Source: Nonomuraea pusilla
Lineage (GTDB): Bacteria; Actinomycetota; Actinomycetes; Streptosporangiales; Streptosporangiaceae
Assembly (NCBI RefSeq): GCF_900109355.1
Contig: NZ_FOBF01000007.1
Span: 62,001 to 126,000 of the forward strand
Reading direction: 5' to 3'
DNA length: 64,000 bases
The position numbers were made by a program, and so were the translations under genes. Numbering within the stretch: the stretch's first letter is position 1; each line of letters starts with the position of its first letter. The notes below the pieces were generated by a model. It worked only from the letters and a program-made list of their open reading frames with translations, was not told where the DNA came from and searched no databases. Positions 61,896-64,000 of this stretch are shown here, in pieces.

Positions 61896-63502
61896 GCGAC
61901 CACGTCACCGAGATCGTCGTCTTCACCGCCCTGTTCCTCGCGGTCAGCGGCATGGGGTTCGTCGCCGCGCGCTGGCGGCGTCCCGACGACCTGCTGAGCC
62001 TGCACGAGTGGGGGCTCGGCGGGCGCAGCTTCGGCGCCTGGATCACCTGGTTCCTCATCGGCGGCGACCTCTACACGGCGTACACGTTCGTGGCCGTGCC
62101 CGCGCTGCTGTTCGGCGCCGGCGCGGCGGGGTTCTTCGCGCTGCCGTACACCGTGATCACGTATCCGATCGTGTTCCTCGTCATGATCAGGCTGTGGTCG
62201 GTGTCGCACGTGCACGGCCTGGTCACGCCCGCCGACTTCGTACGGCTGCGGTTCGGCTCGCCGACGCTCGCGCTGCTGGTGGCGATCACCGGCATCGTGG
62301 CCACCATGCCGTACATCGCGCTGCAGCTCGTCGGCATCGAGGCGGTGCTGAAGACGATGGGGGTTTCGGGCAGCGGGCTGCTCAGCGACCTGCCGCTGAT
62401 CATCGCGTTCGTCATCCTGGCGGCCTACACCTACCAGTCGGGGCTGCGGGCGCCCGCGCTGATCGCGTTCGTCAAGGACATCCTCATCTACCTGGTCATC
62501 CTCGTCGCGGTCGTCTACATCCCGGCCCGGCTGGGCGGCTGGCCGGCGATCTTCGGCGACGCGCAGGCCAAGTTCGCCGCGACCCCGGCGCCCGGCGACG
62601 GCGTCCTGCTCAACGCGAACAACCAGCTCCAGTACGTCACGCTGGCCCTGGGGTCGGCGCTGGCGCTGTTCCTGTACCCGCACAGCGTCACCGGCGTGCT
62701 CGCGTCGAGGAACCGCGACGTCATCAAGCGGAACATGTCGGCGCTGCCCGCCTACAGCCTGCTGCTCGCGCTCATCGCGCTGCTCGGCTACATGGCGATC
62801 GCGGCGGGGGTCAAGCCGATCGGCACCGACGTCAACACCGTCGTGCCGCAGCTGTTCGACCGGATGTTCCCCGACTGGTTCGCCGGGGTGGCGTTCGCGG
62901 CGGTCGGCATCGGCGCGCTGGTGCCCGCGGCGATCATGTCGATCGCGGCGGCGAACCTGTTCACCCGCAACATCTACCGCGAGTACGTCAACCGCGACGC
63001 CACCGACGTCCAGGAGGCGAAGGTGTCGAAGCTGGTGTCGCTCGTGGTCAAGGTGGGGGCGGTGCTGTTCATCCTCCTCATCGACCCGCAGTTCTCCATC
63101 GACCTGCAGCTCATCGGCGGCGTCATCATCCTGCAGACGCTGCCGTCGGTGGCGCTCGGGCTGTTCACCCGGTGGTTCCACCGGGGCGGGCTGATCGCGG
63201 GCTGGGTCGCGGGCATGGGCGCGGGCCTGGCCATGCTGTACGTCATCGAGAACCCCGCCACCAAGCACGCGCACTTCGGCGGCTCGGCGTTCCCGCTGGC
63301 GAAGCTGGGCCTCGACACGAGGATGACGGTCTACGCGGGCTTCCTCGCGCTGATCGTCAACCTGGTCGTGGCGGCGCTCGCCACGCTGGCGGCCAGGGCG
63401 CTCGGCGCCCCCGACGGGCCCGACGGCACCCGCCCCGACCAGTACACGGCGGACGAGGGAGACCCTCGCGTCAAGGACCTCGACCTCTCCAGCTCAACGT
63501 GA
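61892..63502 (+). CDS. Sodium:solute symporter (MctC-like monocarboxylate type), copy 1
   Basis: 536 residues with 13 predicted membrane segments. The family is visible in LHEWGLGGRSFGAWITWFLIGGDLYTA, YPHSVTGVLASRNRDVIKRN and VGIGALVPAAIMSIAAANLF (written as separate short motifs LHEWGLGGRSFG, FLIGGDLYTAYTF). Relatives such as MctC carry pyruvate, acetate or propionate with a cation. The tail is acidic. It is coupled by overlap to DUF3311, and a second copy of the pair follows 150 bp downstream. Confidence 0.92.
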   Translation: MSDHVTEIVVFTALFLAVSGMGFVAARWRRPDDLLSLHEWGLGGRSFGAWITWFLIGGDLYTAYTFVAVPALLFGAGAAGFFALPYTVITYPIVFLVMIRLWSVSHVHGLVTPADFVRLRFGSPTLALLVAITGIVATMPYIALQLVGIEAVLKTMGVSGSGLLSDLPLIIAFVILAAYTYQSGLRAPALIAFVKDILIYLVILVAVVYIPARLGGWPAIFGDAQAKFAATPAPGDGVLLNANNQLQYVTLALGSALALFLYPHSVTGVLASRNRDVIKRNMSALPAYSLLLALIALLGYMAIAAGVKPIGTDVNTVVPQLFDRMFPDWFAGVAFAAVGIGALVPAAIMSIAAANLFTRNIYREYVNRDATDVQEAKVSKLVSLVVKVGAVLFILLIDPQFSIDLQLIGGVIILQTLPSVALGLFTRWFHRGGLIAGWVAGMGAGLAMLYVIENPATKHAHFGGSAFPLAKLGLDTRMTVYAGFLALIVNLVVAALATLAARALGAPDGPDGTRPDQYTADEGDPRVKDLDLSSST

Positions 63503-63557
63503 GTCTCATATTCTGGGACAAACGCCACATTTTACTCAAACTGTAATATAGCCGACA

Positions 63558-63578
63558 TTTCAGGTAATACTCCTGAAA
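63558..63578. promoter_or_regulatory. Inverted repeat upstream of the second DUF3311-symporter pair
   Basis: TTTCAGG-TAATACT-CCTGAAA is a perfect seven-base-arm repeat in an AT-rich stretch (63500-63590) that follows the first symporter. It looks like an operator for a dimeric repressor. No similar site was found before copy 1. Confidence 0.55.
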
Positions 63579-63604
63579 GCTAATCTCCCCCCATTGACGA
63601 ACTG

Positions 63605-63633
63605 TCAGGAGCCGGCGCCGAACCGGCTCCTGA
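63605..63633 (+). terminator. Hairpin between the two symporter units
   Basis: TCAGGAGCCGG and CCGGCTCCTGA pair over 11 bp around a seven-base loop, followed by TCCCTTTCTT. It lies only 20 bases before the second DUF3311 ATG, so it is either a terminator for copy 1 or an attenuator in the leader of copy 2. Confidence 0.6.
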
Positions 63634-63653
63634 TCCCTTTCTTGGAGGGTTCG

Positions 63654-63863
63654 ATGACAACCCGGGAACCCGGGCGGCCGCGCACCGACCGCAGCCCCTG
63701 GAACTGGCTGCTGGTGGTGCCGATCGTGCTGCCGCTGCTGACGTTCCTCTTCAACTCCGACGAGCCGCGGCTGCTGGGCTTTCCGCTGTTCTACTGGCTC
63801 CAGATCGCCTTCATCGCGGTCGGCGTCACCTGCACCACGATCGTCTACAGGATGACCAAGTGA
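63654..63863 (+). CDS. DUF3311 small membrane protein, copy 2
   Basis: 69 residues, ATG after TTGGAGGG. DRSPWNWLLVVPIVLPLLTF and DEPRLLGFPLFYWLQIAFIA are almost identical to copy 1, while the N- and C-terminal tails differ. Its stop overlaps the following symporter start (GTGA). Confidence 0.92.
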   Translation: MTTREPGRPRTDRSPWNWLLVVPIVLPLLTFLFNSDEPRLLGFPLFYWLQIAFIAVGVTCTTIVYRMTK

Positions 63864-64000
63864 ACGCGCACACGACCGAGCTGGTCGTCTTCGCGGTGCT
63901 GTTCCTCGCCGTCAGCGTGATGGGGTTCGTGGCGGCCAGGTGGAGGCGGCCCGAGAACATCGAGAGCCTGCACGAGTGGGGCCTCGGCGGCCGGAGCTTC
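63860..64000 (+). CDS. Sodium:solute symporter, copy 2, cut by window end
   Basis: The first 47 codons from GTG: TTELVVFAVLFLAVSVMGFV, AARWRRPENIESLHEWGLGG and RSF at the edge. Nearly the same as residues 5-48 of copy 1, so it should be a full paralogous transporter. The rest lies beyond the window. Confidence 0.9.
   Translation, partial: MNAHTTELVVFAVLFLAVSVMGFVAARWRRPENIESLHEWGLGGRSF

Overview
The window is GC-rich DNA (well over 70% GC by eye) with actinomycete codon usage, frequent GTG and TTG starts, ATGA/GTGA gene overlaps and several promoters that place the start codon at or near the transcription start. Gene content points to a filamentous actinomycete: an HrdB/RpoD sigma factor with a long basic N-terminal region, the GarA-FtsR-DUF151-MerR-GcvP neighbourhood, an orphan conservon GTPase, a SpoIIE-type phosphatase and a DUF5999 protein. 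Streptosporangiales (Nonomuraea-like) is my best guess, but that is inference. I see no rRNA, tRNA, CRISPR array, insertion sequence or prophage; this reads as chromosomal core with moderately accessory stretches.

Layout. 1-4 kb: the 5' part of lnt (minus) and a HelD-type RNA polymerase helicase (minus). 4.1-10.8 kb: a six-gene plus-strand operon (ROK regulator, solute-binding lipoprotein, two permeases, GH4 enzyme, BadF-type kinase) that matches the csnR-csnK chitosan-oligosaccharide operon of Streptomyces gene for gene; a perfect 19-bp palindrome precedes it, in the interval shared with helD. 10.8-13.9 kb: a GT87 membrane glycosyltransferase and two decayed divergent genes (MBL-fold hydrolase, TetR regulator). 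13.8-19.6 kb: Lrp regulator, orphan CvnD GTPase, PP2C-like phosphatase, M24 peptidase, PAS-SpoIIE phosphatase, 5'-3' exonuclease. 19.7-23.5 kb: menD-menC facing menE. 24-29.3 kb: rpoD with a candidate ECF-type promoter, then small regulators and hypothetical proteins.

29.5-35.2 kb is the glycine cleavage P-protein behind a tandem glycine riboswitch, with MerR, DUF151 bifunctional nuclease, FtsR and GarA genes upstream on the same strand. 35.5-42.1 kb holds a GDP-mannose pyrophosphorylase fused to a degenerate phosphomannomutase domain, a CDP-alcohol phosphatidyltransferase, trpF, and a two-component system. 42.2-49.2 kb contains a lipid-type methyltransferase, an acyl-CoA dehydrogenase behind an operator-bearing leaderless promoter, an operon of a Cys-less class I amidotransferase, an HSL esterase and an enoyl-CoA hydratase, then a flavohemoprotein and an XRE regulator. 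49.3-53 kb: a BNR-repeat protein paired with a MoaD/ThiS-like protein, thyX, and an amidohydrolase. 53.2-55.5 kb: fused anthranilate synthase TrpEG preceded by a trp attenuator whose leader peptide has tandem Trp codons. 55.6-64 kb: a PMT-type glycosyltransferase, SGNH hydrolase, CocE-type hydrolase with WYL regulator, an SDR, and two tandem copies of a DUF3311 plus sodium:solute symporter pair, the second cut by the window end.

Two themes run through the window. Cis-regulation is rich and readable: glycine riboswitch, trp attenuator, ROK operator, and several perfect inverted repeats at promoters. Short tandem repeats (17-40 bp units) sit just beyond gene 3' ends in at least six places, and in two of them the duplicated unit carries the end of the gene and its stop codon. 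No convincing wholly new defence or mobile system is visible. The best undescribed candidates are the BNR/MoaD-like pair, the Cys-less amidotransferase operon, the inactive-looking phosphomannomutase fusion, and the helD leader.
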